Source: Arthrobacter bambusae
GTDB lineage: Bacteria; Actinomycetota; Actinomycetes; Actinomycetales; Micrococcaceae
Direction: 5' to 3'
Length of the DNA stretch: 64,000 nucleotides
NCBI RefSeq assembly: GCF_030812595.1
Contig: NZ_JAUSSZ010000006.1
Location: 62,001-126,000, forward strand
Each line of letters begins with the position of its first letter. The stretch's first letter is position 1. Shown here in pieces: positions 1 through 8,037 of this stretch. The notes below the pieces were generated by a model. It was given only the letters and a program-made list of their open reading frames with translations, was not told where the DNA came from and searched no databases. Made by a program: the position numbers and the translations under genes.

Positions 1-682
1 TCACGAAGTGGCAGATGCTGGCGTGCGCTATCGCGACTCCCTTCGGCCGTCCGGTGGATCCCGAGGTGTAGATGATGTAGGCCAGCCCGTCGGCAGGGGA
101 CTCCTCCCCCGCCCAGGCCAAGCGGGCAGGGTCGAATGCGGCAATGCGGCGGTCCTCCTTGTCCACACGGACCGCAAGCGCCGCAGTGCCGGGCGGCAGG
201 CCGTCCGCGAGGCGGGAGGCAGTCAAGATCATGGTGACATCGGCGTCGGCCGCAATGTAGGCAATTCGCTCGGAAGGGAACGCCGGGTCGAGGGGCACGT
301 AGACGGCATGGGCCTTGAGGACCCCCAGCATGCTGACATAGGTCCGCACCGGGTCATCGAACAGCAGTGCGATCCTGTCGCGCGGCCTTACCCCACGGGC
401 TAAAAGGTAGCGGGCGAGCCGGTTGGCCCGGGCGTCCAGTTCCTGGTAGCTAAGCGACCCTTCCGCAGTCTCCACGGCGGGATGACTGCTGCGGCCTTCG
501 GCTCGTTGGCGGTCGCACCGGTCTTCGAAGAGCTCCTCAAGCCTCTCGCCGGGACTCCACCGGATGGATTTCCCGGGGGCCTTGCCGAGGAGGACCGGAG
601 CGCCGTCCCTGAGGTGGATCATAGCTCCCGGCCCGGCAGCCGCTTCCCCGGGCGGCCGGCCTTGGTGAATGTGCCTTTCCAT
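1..682 (-). CDS. Adenylation-domain peptide synthetase, N-terminal part (cut by window edge)
   Basis: The reading frame is open from the ATG at 682 to position 1, so the gene continues outside the window. AGGAGGGG lies just before the ATG; a second in-frame ATG follows 20 codons later. The protein begins directly with an AMP-binding domain: a LSYQELDARANRLARYL segment (A1/A2 region) and, near residue 200, the core A3 motif YIIYTSGSTGRPKG that binds ATP phosphates. There is no condensation domain in front. An adenylation-first start is what epsilon-poly-lysine synthetase (Pls) type single-module enzymes show, although stand-alone A-T proteins start the same way. It lies 27 bp downstream of a diaminobutyrate aminotransferase and an aspartate kinase on the same strand, so diaminobutyrate is the likely substrate (inference). 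Carrier, membrane and C-terminal domains cannot be seen. Confidence 0.85.
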   Translation of the reverse strand, partial: MERHIHQGRPPGEAAAGPGAMIHLRDGAPVLLGKAPGKSIRWSPGERLEELFEDRCDRQRAEGRSSHPAVETAEGSLSYQELDARANRLARYLLARGVRPRDRIALLFDDPVRTYVSMLGVLKAHAVYVPLDPAFPSERIAYIAADADVTMILTASRLADGLPPGTAALAVRVDKEDRRIAAFDPARLAWAGEESPADGLAYIIYTSGSTGRPKGVAIAHASICHFV

Positions 683-709
683 CTGCCCCTCCTGGTCCTG
701 GGTCCGGCG

Positions 710-2176
710 CTAGCGGGGCGCCCTCGCGGTCCTGCCTTGGGTGACGGTGCCCTGCTCCGCCCTGATGCTGTGTTCGGCGATGGCGCTGTGTTCGGCAATT
801 GCAGTTTGTTCGGCAATGGCAGTTTGTTCGGCGATGGCAGCCAGAAGGAGTCCGCAAGCGGCATCGACGATTTCTTCCGTGATGTTCAGCGGAGGCAGGA
901 GCCTGACCACGCAGTCATCCCGGCCGCCGCATTCGAGTATCAGGCCCCGTTCCAAGGCATTACGCTGCACTGCGCGGGCCAGGCCGCCGGCAGGACGGCC
1001 TGTCTCCGGATCGGCGAGCTCGATTCCCCACATCAGCCCACGGCCCCGAACCTCGCGCACCCACCGGTTGCCTGCCAACGGCTCGAGAAGCCGGGCGATC
1101 TGCGCACCGCGGCTGCGGACGTTGCCAAGAACGTCGTCACGCCGGATGATCCCCACGGCTGCAGTCCCCGCGGCGAAGGCTAGCTGGTTTCCGCGGAATG
1201 TCCCGGTGTGGGCGCCGGGAAGCCACCGGTCGAGGTCTTTGTTATAGATGATCAGCGCAACGGGGAGACCTATTCCGCTGAGGGCCTTGGATGCAACGAT
1301 GACATCGGGCTCGATTCCGTACTGTTCGAACGCGAACCAGGTTCCGGTGCGTCCGCACCCGGTCTGGATCTCATCGATGATCAAGGGGATTCCCAGCTCA
1401 CGGGTTACCCTGCGCACGGTTCGCGCGAATTCCGCGGTAGCCGGCACGACTCCCCCTTCACCTTGGACCATTTCCATGATGACGGCCGCGGGAAGAGGTA
1501 TGCCGCCGAGCGGGTCTTTGAGGGAATGTTCGAAGTACTGCACACAGTTGGTCGAGCAGGTCTCCGGGTCCAGGCCCACGGGACACTGTGCACAGTAGGA
1601 ATAAGGGAAGAAGTGCACTCCGGGGATCCCGTTCGCCACCGGTTGCTTCTGTCCAACCAATCCGGTGAGCGCCATCCCGACAGCACTGCTGCCGTGGAAT
1701 CCACCTTGGAAGCACACGATGTCCCCGCGCCCGGTGGCCGTCTTGCACAATTTGATGGCGGCGTCCACAGCATTCGCACCGGTCGGTCCGCAGAAGTGGA
1801 TCTTCATCCGCTCCGCGAGTCCCCAGGGAAGCATGGACAGCTGCGCCCTGATGAAGGCATCCTTTGCCGGCGTCGGGAAATCAAGCCCGTGGCTCAGGTT
1901 CCGCACTTGTCCGGTCACGACCTCAACCAGTTCCGGATGACTGTGCCCGAGGGACAGAACCCCGGCACCAGCCAGGAAATCAATGAATACATTGTCATCG
2001 ACGTCCCGCACGAAGGCTCCGGAGCCCTCGGCGATCGCGATGGGAAGATGCCGCGGATAGGTGCGTGCATTTGATTCGTTGGCTTCCTGGCGAGCCAACA
2101 ATTCGGCTGATAAGGGTCCGGGGAGGGGCCCGGTTACGTGTGCCGTCAAGGTCTCCTGCTGGGGGTGTGTGTACAT
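710..2176 (-). CDS. dat: Diaminobutyrate--2-oxoglutarate aminotransferase
   Basis: This is a class III PLP-dependent aminotransferase of 488 residues that would convert aspartate semialdehyde plus an amino donor to L-2,4-diaminobutyrate. Recognisable elements are the cofactor-binding [15 protein letters not shown] region, the [13 protein letters not shown] segment with its PLP-contacting aspartate, and ASKALSGIG near residue 300 with the Schiff-base lysine. The family (EctB/Dat) normally ends near residue 420-450. Here a tail with four AIAE(Q/H)(T/S) hexapeptides and a basic end is added, encoded by an 18-bp tandem repeat. It sits between an aspartate kinase and a peptide synthetase on the same strand, and no ectA or ectC lies nearby, so supply of diaminobutyrate for a peptide is more likely than ectoine synthesis (inference). 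The start has AAGGA about 12 nt upstream. Confidence 0.9.
   Translation of the reverse strand: MYTHPQQETLTAHVTGPLPGPLSAELLARQEANESNARTYPRHLPIAIAEGSGAFVRDVDDNVFIDFLAGAGVLSLGHSHPELVEVVTGQVRNLSHGLDFPTPAKDAFIRAQLSMLPWGLAERMKIHFCGPTGANAVDAAIKLCKTATGRGDIVCFQGGFHGSSAVGMALTGLVGQKQPVANGIPGVHFFPYSYCAQCPVGLDPETCSTNCVQYFEHSLKDPLGGIPLPAAVIMEMVQGEGGVVPATAEFARTVRRVTRELGIPLIIDEIQTGCGRTGTWFAFEQYGIEPDVIVASKALSGIGLPVALIIYNKDLDRWLPGAHTGTFRGNQLAFAAGTAAVGIIRRDDVLGNVRSRGAQIARLLEPLAGNRWVREVRGRGLMWGIELADPETGRPAGGLARAVQRNALERGLILECGGRDDCVVRLLPPLNITEEIVDAACGLLLAAIAEQTAIAEQTAIAEHSAIAEHSIRAEQGTVTQGRTARAPR
755..842. repeat. 18-bp tandem repeat inside dat
   Basis: Four 18-bp units begin at 773, 791, 809 and 827, each starting TTCGGC; a degenerate fifth copy lies at 755-772. 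They encode the [12 protein letters not shown] hexapeptides of the aminotransferase tail. The unit length is a multiple of three, so gain or loss of copies by slippage keeps the frame. Confidence 0.85.
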
Positions 2177-2290
2177 GGCGATCGGGTCCTTATCCCGTGG
2201 ATCCGCGGTGGCGGATCAAATGACTGAGCGCTTCCCGCGCCGTTGCCTTTCGCGATGCGGGAAGGATGGGGTGGCGACGCTCCGGCCCCG

Positions 2291-3712
2291 TTACGTCGCT
2301 TTGCTGGCCTCCTCGCCCGCTTGGTCAAGCCCGAAGGCCAACCGCACGGCGCGCCGCGCGTCCTCAAGCACTGCGGCACGGACAACGACGTCGATGCGCA
2401 TGTCCGACGCTGAGACCAACTCGATCTCGGCTCCCGCTTCCGACAGGGCCTTGAAGAGCTGCGAAAACACTTCGGCGTCGGTGCGCATGCCCAGCCCGAT
2501 CAGCGAAAGCCTGCCGATCTGGCCGTCGTACTGGAGGTCCATGAAGCCAATGGCCCCCTGGGCAGCGGACAGGGCGGTGCGGACACGGAAGCCGTCCCGG
2601 CTGGGAACCGCCAGGGAAATGTCGCTCCCGCCGGCGCGCGCGAAGGAAGCGTTTTGAACGGCCATGTCGACCTGGGCGCGCTCATCGGCGAGAAGCCCGA
2701 AGATTTCCGCGGGCTTTCCCACGCCATCCGCGACGCCTATCACCTTGAGCTTCGCCACCGACTTGTCACTGAGAACCGCGGAGACCACAGGCCGCTCAAC
2801 GGCGGGAGCCCGTTCCCAGACCGGCTTATGGTCCCACTCCGCTACCTGGTCCTGGCCTGGGAGGATCAGGGTTCCCATGCCACGGGTGAAGGACGAGCGC
2901 ACATGGAGGGGGACCCCGAAACGGCGCGCATACTCGAGGCATCTGGCGTGGACGACTTTGGAACCCGACGCAGCCAGCTCCAGCATTTCCTCGTTTGAGA
3001 TGACGTCGATTTTGCGCGCACGGGGAACGATGCGCGGGTCAGCGGTATAGACGCCGTCGACGTCGGTATAGATCTCGCACATGCCGGCACCCAGCGCCGC
3101 GGCCAAGGCGACGGCCGTGATGTCCGAACCTCCCCGGCCCAAGGTGGTGATCTCTTTTTTCTTCAGGCCCTTCCCCTGGAAACCGGCCACGATGGCAACT
3201 TCTTCGCGCTTCAAGCATGCGCGGATATGGTGCGGATCCACGTTGACAATGTGGGCCTTGCCATGGATTCCGTCGGTGATCAGTCCGGCCTTTTTTCCAC
3301 TGAAGGTGCGGGAAGGAACACCCAGGTCGGACAATGCAATCGCCAAGAGCGTCACGGAGATCCGTTCACCCGTGGTCAGCAGCGCGTCCAGTTCGCCGGC
3401 GGGAGGACTGGGACTGAGGGACACGGCGAGGTCAAGCAGTTCGTCGGTGGTGTCACCCATGGCCGAAACCACCACCACCAGCGGATGTCCGGCCTCGCGG
3501 GTCTCGGCGATCCGCCGGGCCACTCGCTTGATGCCTGCCGCATCGGCAACGGAGGAGCCCCCGTATTTCTGCACTATGAGGTCCCGGGCCCGAAGATTTG
3601 TGCGCGTACGTAGCGCCGTCTGTTCGAGACCGGGGAAATGTTCTGGTCCGTCTACCTCCGGATGCCGACGGTCTGCTGGTAAGTCACGAATGCTGACTGC
3701 CTGCCGGTACAT
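2291..3712 (-). CDS. lysC: Aspartate kinase
   Basis: The 473-residue protein phosphorylates aspartate, the first step towards aspartate semialdehyde. After a 43-residue extension, the catalytic domain begins with IVQKYGGSSVADAAGIKR (the KYGGSS substrate motif), followed by TTGERISV, the TLGRGGSD segment and YTDVDGVYTADPR. Two ACT domains follow (about 325-465) and would bind the feedback effector. AGGAGG precedes the ATG closely, which supports this long start; the N-terminal extension is not usual for housekeeping LysC. The gene is on the same strand as dat with a 114-bp gap, and no asd gene is next to it. A kinase dedicated to diaminobutyrate supply is therefore plausible (inference); whether the genome has a second copy cannot be seen. 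Confidence 0.92.
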   Translation of the reverse strand: MYRQAVSIRDLPADRRHPEVDGPEHFPGLEQTALRTRTNLRARDLIVQKYGGSSVADAAGIKRVARRIAETREAGHPLVVVVSAMGDTTDELLDLAVSLSPSPPAGELDALLTTGERISVTLLAIALSDLGVPSRTFSGKKAGLITDGIHGKAHIVNVDPHHIRACLKREEVAIVAGFQGKGLKKKEITTLGRGGSDITAVALAAALGAGMCEIYTDVDGVYTADPRIVPRARKIDVISNEEMLELAASGSKVVHARCLEYARRFGVPLHVRSSFTRGMGTLILPGQDQVAEWDHKPVWERAPAVERPVVSAVLSDKSVAKLKVIGVADGVGKPAEIFGLLADERAQVDMAVQNASFARAGGSDISLAVPSRDGFRVRTALSAAQGAIGFMDLQYDGQIGRLSLIGLGMRTDAEVFSQLFKALSEAGAEIELVSASDMRIDVVVRAAVLEDARRAVRLAFGLDQAGEEASKAT

Positions 3713-3800
3713 GGAGCCTCCTGCAGCCCAAATACCCCCTTGCCGATCTTACAACGTATCGGCCTCGCCAGCGGTTCACAGAGACGACAAAAGGAACTTT

Positions 3801-3818
3801 AAGATAATTCACTATCTT
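3801..3818. promoter_or_regulatory. Inverted repeat overlapping the kynA -35 box
   Basis: AAGATA (3801-3806) and TATCTT (3813-3818) form a perfect 6-bp inverted repeat with a 6-nt spacer. Its right arm overlaps the -35 hexamer of the kynA promoter, which suits a repressor site. The PaaX-type protein at the end of the operon is the obvious candidate (inference). Confidence 0.45.
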
Positions 3819-3850
3819 GACGTTCGTCACAAGAATGATATTCTGAATGC
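3817..3850 (+). promoter_or_regulatory. kynA promoter, predicted leaderless start
   Basis: TTGACG (3817-3822) and TATTCT (3839-3844) are separated by 16 nt. Six nt later comes the A of the kynA ATG, and there is no Shine-Dalgarno sequence before it. This geometry predicts that transcription begins at or very near the start codon. A second small palindrome, AGAAT-GAT-ATTCT (3832-3844), covers the -10 box. Confidence 0.5.
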
Positions 3851-4735
3851 ATGGAAAATCGCACCGGCCACTCCGCAGCGAGCATCAGGACCCAAGGCGT
3901 CAGGCCACTCGAGGACACAGTCCGCACCGATTTCAGCCAGGCAATGTCCTACGGCGGATATTTGGACCTTGATCGCCTCCTCACCGCCCAGCACCCGTTG
4001 AGCACCCCCGAACACCATGACGAATTGCTGTTCATCATCCAGCACCAGACCAGCGAACTGTGGCTCAAGCTGATCCTGCATGAGCTTCTCGAAGCCCGCC
4101 GGCTCCTCGACGTGGACAACCTTGCCAAAGCCCTCAAATGCATCGCACGGGTCAAGGCGATCCAGCGGACCATGACCGAGCAGTGGTCTGTGCTGGGCAC
4201 GCTCACTCCGCGGGAGTACTCCGAGTTCCGTCGCTTCCTGGGCAGCTCCTCAGGCTTCCAGTCCCACCAGTACCGCGGCGTAGAGTTCCTGCTCGGGAAC
4301 AAGAACCGCGCCATGCTCCGGGTCTTCGAGAGCGATCCGTCGGCGCACAGCCAGCTCAGCACCCTCTTGGCGGAACCGACGCTGTATGACGCCTTCCTGG
4401 CGGTGCTGGCCCGGGCCGGTTACGCCGTCCCGAAGAGGATCCTGGAACGTGATACGAGCGAACCGTGGACTTTCCAGGAAGACCTGGTCCCGGTCTTCCA
4501 GGAGATCTACGAGTCGGACGCCACCCCGTGGGGTTTCTACGAGGCTTGCGAAGACCTGGTAGACATCGAGGACAACTTCCATGCCTGGCGCTTCCGCCAC
4601 TTGCGCACGGTGCAGCGGACCATCGGATTCAAGGTGGGCACGGGCGGTTCCTCAGGCGTCGATTTCCTCAAGCGGGCCCTTGACTTGACCTTCTTCCCGG
4701 AGCTTTACGCCGTCCGCACCGAAATCGGCAACTGA
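3851..4735 (+). CDS. kynA: Tryptophan 2,3-dioxygenase
   Basis: The 294-residue cytosolic haem enzyme oxidises L-tryptophan to N-formylkynurenine. Family hallmarks are MSYGGYLDLDRLL, the IQHQTSELWLKL helix with the active-site histidine, FQSHQYRGVEFLLGNKN, and DNFHAWRFRHLRTVQRTIG with the haem-ligand histidine, followed by GTGGSSG. Length and motifs match bacterial TDO throughout. It is first in an operon with kynureninase and a PaaX-type regulator. No kynurenine formamidase gene is in this cluster, so that step must be encoded elsewhere. The ATG has no ribosome-binding site and lies at the predicted transcription start. Confidence 0.96.
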   Translation: MENRTGHSAASIRTQGVRPLEDTVRTDFSQAMSYGGYLDLDRLLTAQHPLSTPEHHDELLFIIQHQTSELWLKLILHELLEARRLLDVDNLAKALKCIARVKAIQRTMTEQWSVLGTLTPREYSEFRRFLGSSSGFQSHQYRGVEFLLGNKNRAMLRVFESDPSAHSQLSTLLAEPTLYDAFLAVLARAGYAVPKRILERDTSEPWTFQEDLVPVFQEIYESDATPWGFYEACEDLVDIEDNFHAWRFRHLRTVQRTIGFKVGTGGSSGVDFLKRALDLTFFPELYAVRTEIGN

Positions 4736-4776
4736 ACGGTATTCCAAGAAACCCCATCCGTCACTTCAGGAGAGAC

Positions 4777-6015
4777 ATGAACAGCGCGCAGCAAACGCAA
4801 CGGCCGACGTCGGCAGAACTCGACGCCACCGATCCCCTCGCCGAGCAGCGTGAGGCCTTTTACGTCCCGTCCGACGGCCAGCTCACCGCCTACCTCGACG
4901 GGAACTCGCTCGGCAGGCCGCTGAAGGCGACGTCGGCGAAGCTCGCCTCCTTCGTCGAGGACGCCTGGGGCAGCCGCCTGATCCGGGGCTGGGACGAACA
5001 GTGGATGGACGAGCCCACAACGGTCGGGGACCGGATCGGCGTCGTCACCCTGGGCGCGGCTGCGGGCCAGGTGACCGTGGGCGATTCGACGTCCGTGTTG
5101 CTCTACAAACTCATCCGGGCGGCAGTTGACGCCCAGCCCGGCCGCGATGAGATCGTCGTGGACCGGGACAACTTTCCCACGGACCGTTTCATCATCGAGG
5201 GCATCGCCGCGGAGAAGGGCGCCACCATCAAATGGGTCGCGTCCAATCCGGCCAGCGGCGTCCGGACCACGGACCTTGAAGGGCTGCTCGGCGAGCGGAC
5301 CGCCGTCGTCGTGCTCAGCCACGTCGCGTACCGTTCCGGTTTCCTCGCCGATGCCGCGGCGGTCACCGCGATGGTCAAGGACTCCGGAGCGCTCATGCTC
5401 TGGGACCTCTGCCACTCCGTGGGCTCGGTGCCCCTCGAACTGGACGCCTGGGGCGTGGACCTCGCCGTGGGTTGCACGTACAAATACCTCAACGGTGGCC
5501 CGGGCTCCCCTGCCTTCGCTTACGTCAACACTTCGCAGCAGGAGCGCCTGCAGCAGCCGATTTGGGGCTGGATGGGCGCGGATAATCCCTTCGGCATGAC
5601 AGAAAGCTACAAGCCGGCAAAGGGAATCCGAAGCTTCATCACCGGCACTCCCCCGGTGTTGGCCATGCAGCCGCTCAAGGACATGGTTGAGCTGATCGCC
5701 TCGGTGGGTATGGAGGCCGTGCGGGAGAAGTCCATCAAGCTCACTGAATTCGCAGCCGCCTTGGCTGAGGACATGCTGGTCCCGCTCGGCGCCGAGATTG
5801 TCAGCCCGCGCAACAGTGCGGAGCGCGGCTCGCACATCACAGTGGACCATCCCCTTTTCGGCAAGGTGACCCAGGCGCTGTGGGAACGGGGAGTCATTCC
5901 GGATTTCCGTCCGCCGCACGGACTGCGGATCGGCCTCTCGCCGCTCAGCACCAGCTATGCGGAGGTTGAGCTGGGAGTGACCGCCATCCGGGACGCCCTG
6001 ACCGAACTCCTGTGA
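4777..6015 (+). CDS. kynU: Kynureninase
   Basis: This 412-residue PLP enzyme of fold type I cleaves kynurenine to anthranilate and alanine. The aspartate in LWDLCHS and the TYKYLNGGPGSPAF segment with the PLP-bound lysine (K236) are clear; FVEDAWGSRLIRGWDEQW and the C-terminal PPHGLRIGLSPL also fit the family. AGGAGA precedes the ATG. The gene is 41 bp after kynA, and its TGA overlaps the GTG of the next gene (GTGA), which suggests translational coupling. The pathway as seen ends at anthranilate. Confidence 0.95.
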   Translation: MNSAQQTQRPTSAELDATDPLAEQREAFYVPSDGQLTAYLDGNSLGRPLKATSAKLASFVEDAWGSRLIRGWDEQWMDEPTTVGDRIGVVTLGAAAGQVTVGDSTSVLLYKLIRAAVDAQPGRDEIVVDRDNFPTDRFIIEGIAAEKGATIKWVASNPASGVRTTDLEGLLGERTAVVVLSHVAYRSGFLADAAAVTAMVKDSGALMLWDLCHSVGSVPLELDAWGVDLAVGCTYKYLNGGPGSPAFAYVNTSQQERLQQPIWGWMGADNPFGMTESYKPAKGIRSFITGTPPVLAMQPLKDMVELIASVGMEAVREKSIKLTEFAAALAEDMLVPLGAEIVSPRNSAERGSHITVDHPLFGKVTQALWERGVIPDFRPPHGLRIGLSPLSTSYAEVELGVTAIRDALTELL

Positions 6016-6866
6016 GCGCCGTCCTTGACGACATGGACTCCCGGCCAGGGAGCACCACGTCGTTGCTGCGAACGGTTATCGGCCTGTACCTCCGCGACGC
6101 CGGCGGATGGATGTCCACCAGGCACATCATCGCCCTTATGGAGGCCCTCGGCCTGACCGCTGCTGCATCAAGAACCGCGTTGTCGCGGTTGAAGAAGAAG
6201 GACATCGTTCTTCCGCAACTGCGTCACGGCGTTCCCGGGTTCGCCGTCACCGAGGGTGCCGCAGCGATGCTCGCGCGCGGCGACCGCCGGATCTTCACCC
6301 CCCGCCTGATGTCGTCCGAGGACCGCTGGTGCCTCGTATCGTTTTCCATCCCGGAGACGGAGCGGGAAAAGCGGCACCAGTTGCGGCGGAGATTGCACTG
6401 GATCGGCTGCGGAACGGTGGCGGCAGGGTTGTGGATCTGCCCCGATTCGCTCCGGGAGGAAGTGGAGGAGATCCTGGAGGACCTGGGGCTGCGCGCCATG
6501 GCCACGGTGTTCGTTGCGGACACTCCCCTGGTCGGCGGGAACCTCCGCGATGCCGCCTCCGGATGGTGGGACTTGGAGGCGGTCGCGGAACTGCATCGCG
6601 ACTTCATCCGGCATCATGGTTCCGCAGCCGACGACGGCGGTCCGGTTGAGGGCTCCGACGGCGGCCCACCCACAGCCGGGACCTTCGCCCGCTATGTCCG
6701 ATGCATCGACCGGTGGCGGATCATTCCCTACCTGGATCCGGGGCTGCCCGCTGGGTTTCTCCCCGAGGATTGGCCAGGCACGGCGGGAATCGCCCTCTTC
6801 GAGCGCATCCGGTCCGAGTATGCGAGTCCTAGCGCGGAATTCGTGCGGAGGACGTTGGAAGGGTAG
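6012..6866 (+). CDS. PaaX family transcriptional regulator
   Basis: The 284-residue protein has an N-terminal winged helix (about residues 15-75, including ALGLTAAASRTALSRLKKKDIV), then the PaaX central domain (RWCLVSFSIPETEREKRHQLRRRLHWIG) and a C-terminal PaaX domain (FARYVRCIDRWRIIPYLDPGLP). PaaX proteins are GntR-like repressors that usually respond to a catabolic intermediate, phenylacetyl-CoA in the founding case. Starting with GTG inside the kynU stop codon, it is probably the operon's own repressor. The inverted repeat at 3801-3818 is a candidate site. The real effector may be a kynurenine-pathway compound (inference). Confidence 0.9.
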   Translation: MSAVLDDMDSRPGSTTSLLRTVIGLYLRDAGGWMSTRHIIALMEALGLTAAASRTALSRLKKKDIVLPQLRHGVPGFAVTEGAAAMLARGDRRIFTPRLMSSEDRWCLVSFSIPETEREKRHQLRRRLHWIGCGTVAAGLWICPDSLREEVEEILEDLGLRAMATVFVADTPLVGGNLRDAASGWWDLEAVAELHRDFIRHHGSAADDGGPVEGSDGGPPTAGTFARYVRCIDRWRIIPYLDPGLPAGFLPEDWPGTAGIALFERIRSEYASPSAEFVRRTLEG

Positions 6867-6951
6867 TCGCTGAAGCACGTGATCGGGCCGGGCTTCAGGA
6901 GTAGTCTGGAACCATGAACTTCCCCGATGGTGGATGGTTCGCGAGGTTGTC

Positions 6952-8037
6952 ATGACCCGCGTCTGGTTGCGTTGGTTGCCGGCCGCGCTGGTTCCGGTGG
7001 CCCTTGCTACGGCAGCCTTGTCCGGTTCCTACCAGGCAGGAGCTGCGACGACCCTGCCGCACAAAACGGCAGCGGAAGTCATCGCGATGATCGGCCACGC
7101 CGACGTCCGTGCTCTGTCAGGAACCCTTCAACAAAGTTCCGATCTGGGTCTCCCCCAACTTCCCTCCGTCGGGCCGACCGCAAGCCAGGGTCCCGCTTCG
7201 GTCATGGAGCTTTTGAGCGGCTCGCACACGGCCCGGGTCTACCTGGACGGCCCCGGCAAAGCCAGGTTCCAGGTGATGGACATGCTCGCCGAGCGTGACG
7301 TCGTCCGCAATGGCACCGATCTCTGGCTCTACAACTCGGCCGACAACAGTGCGGCGCACATGACGATGCCCGCTGAGCCGGCCCGCACACCGGCCCCGCA
7401 CGCGGCACCGGCTCCGGGAGTAACCACTCCTGAAGTCCTCGCGCAGCACTTCCTCGCCGCCGTCGGGCCCACTACGGACGTGACCGTGGGCGACGGAACC
7501 ACGGTGGTCGGCCGCACCGCGTACCAACTCGTGATCAAGCCGCGCAGTACCGGCACGCTCGTCGATTCCGTGACGATCGCCGTCGATTCCGCCTCGGGCC
7601 TGCCGATCGGCGTCGACGTGCGGGCACGGGGCCAGGGCCCAGCGGCCTTTTCACTCGCATTCACTGACCTGAGCTTGTCCACGCCGGACGCCGCCCTGTT
7701 CAGTTTCACTCCGCCCCGGGGTGCCGCAGTCGAAGAGAAAGCAACCCCGCAACTGCGCGCCCTCCCCGGTAAGACCGGGCAGGCGCCGCAGGCCAAGGCG
7801 GCATTCGCACGCCCAACGATCGCGGGCTCTGGCTGGGACGCAGTGATGGGCCTGCCCGCGGGCACGGTGCCCGCTGATGTCCGTTCGGCTCCGATGTTGG
7901 CCCAACTCACCCAGCCGATCCCGGGCGGCCGCGCCCTGACGACCAGCCTGGTAACGGTTTTGATGCTCGACGACGGCCGCGTCTTCGCGGGAATGGTGCC
8001 ACTCGAGCGGCTGCAGGCCGCAGCCGCCGCGAAATGA
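6952..8037 (+). CDS. Secreted LolA-like (DUF2092-type) lipoprotein-sorting-fold protein
   Basis: An N-terminal signal peptide (basic start, hydrophobic stretch about residues 7-25, then GSYQAGA) is followed by a LolA/LolB-like half-barrel. Typical phrases are VRNGTDLWLYNSADNSAAHM and the repeated strands TVVGRTAYQLVIKPRS and SGLPIGVDVRARG. Actinobacterial proteins of this type are exported and thought to handle lipids or act in envelope sensing; the true ligand is not known. A short proline-rich linker lies near 130-145. ATG 6952 was chosen for its signal peptide and GAGG spacing; an in-frame ATG at 6934 is possible. Its stop overlaps the ABC ATPase start (ATGA), so the three genes 6952-9882 form one unit. 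Confidence 0.8.
   Translation: MTRVWLRWLPAALVPVALATAALSGSYQAGAATTLPHKTAAEVIAMIGHADVRALSGTLQQSSDLGLPQLPSVGPTASQGPASVMELLSGSHTARVYLDGPGKARFQVMDMLAERDVVRNGTDLWLYNSADNSAAHMTMPAEPARTPAPHAAPAPGVTTPEVLAQHFLAAVGPTTDVTVGDGTTVVGRTAYQLVIKPRSTGTLVDSVTIAVDSASGLPIGVDVRARGQGPAAFSLAFTDLSLSTPDAALFSFTPPRGAAVEEKATPQLRALPGKTGQAPQAKAAFARPTIAGSGWDAVMGLPAGTVPADVRSAPMLAQLTQPIPGGRALTTSLVTVLMLDDGRVFAGMVPLERLQAAAAAK

Noticed and set aside
482..1247. Long open frames on the plus strand opposite the aminotransferase
   Set aside because: They lie antisense to a clearly recognised gene and show no domain; long shadow frames are expected at this GC content.
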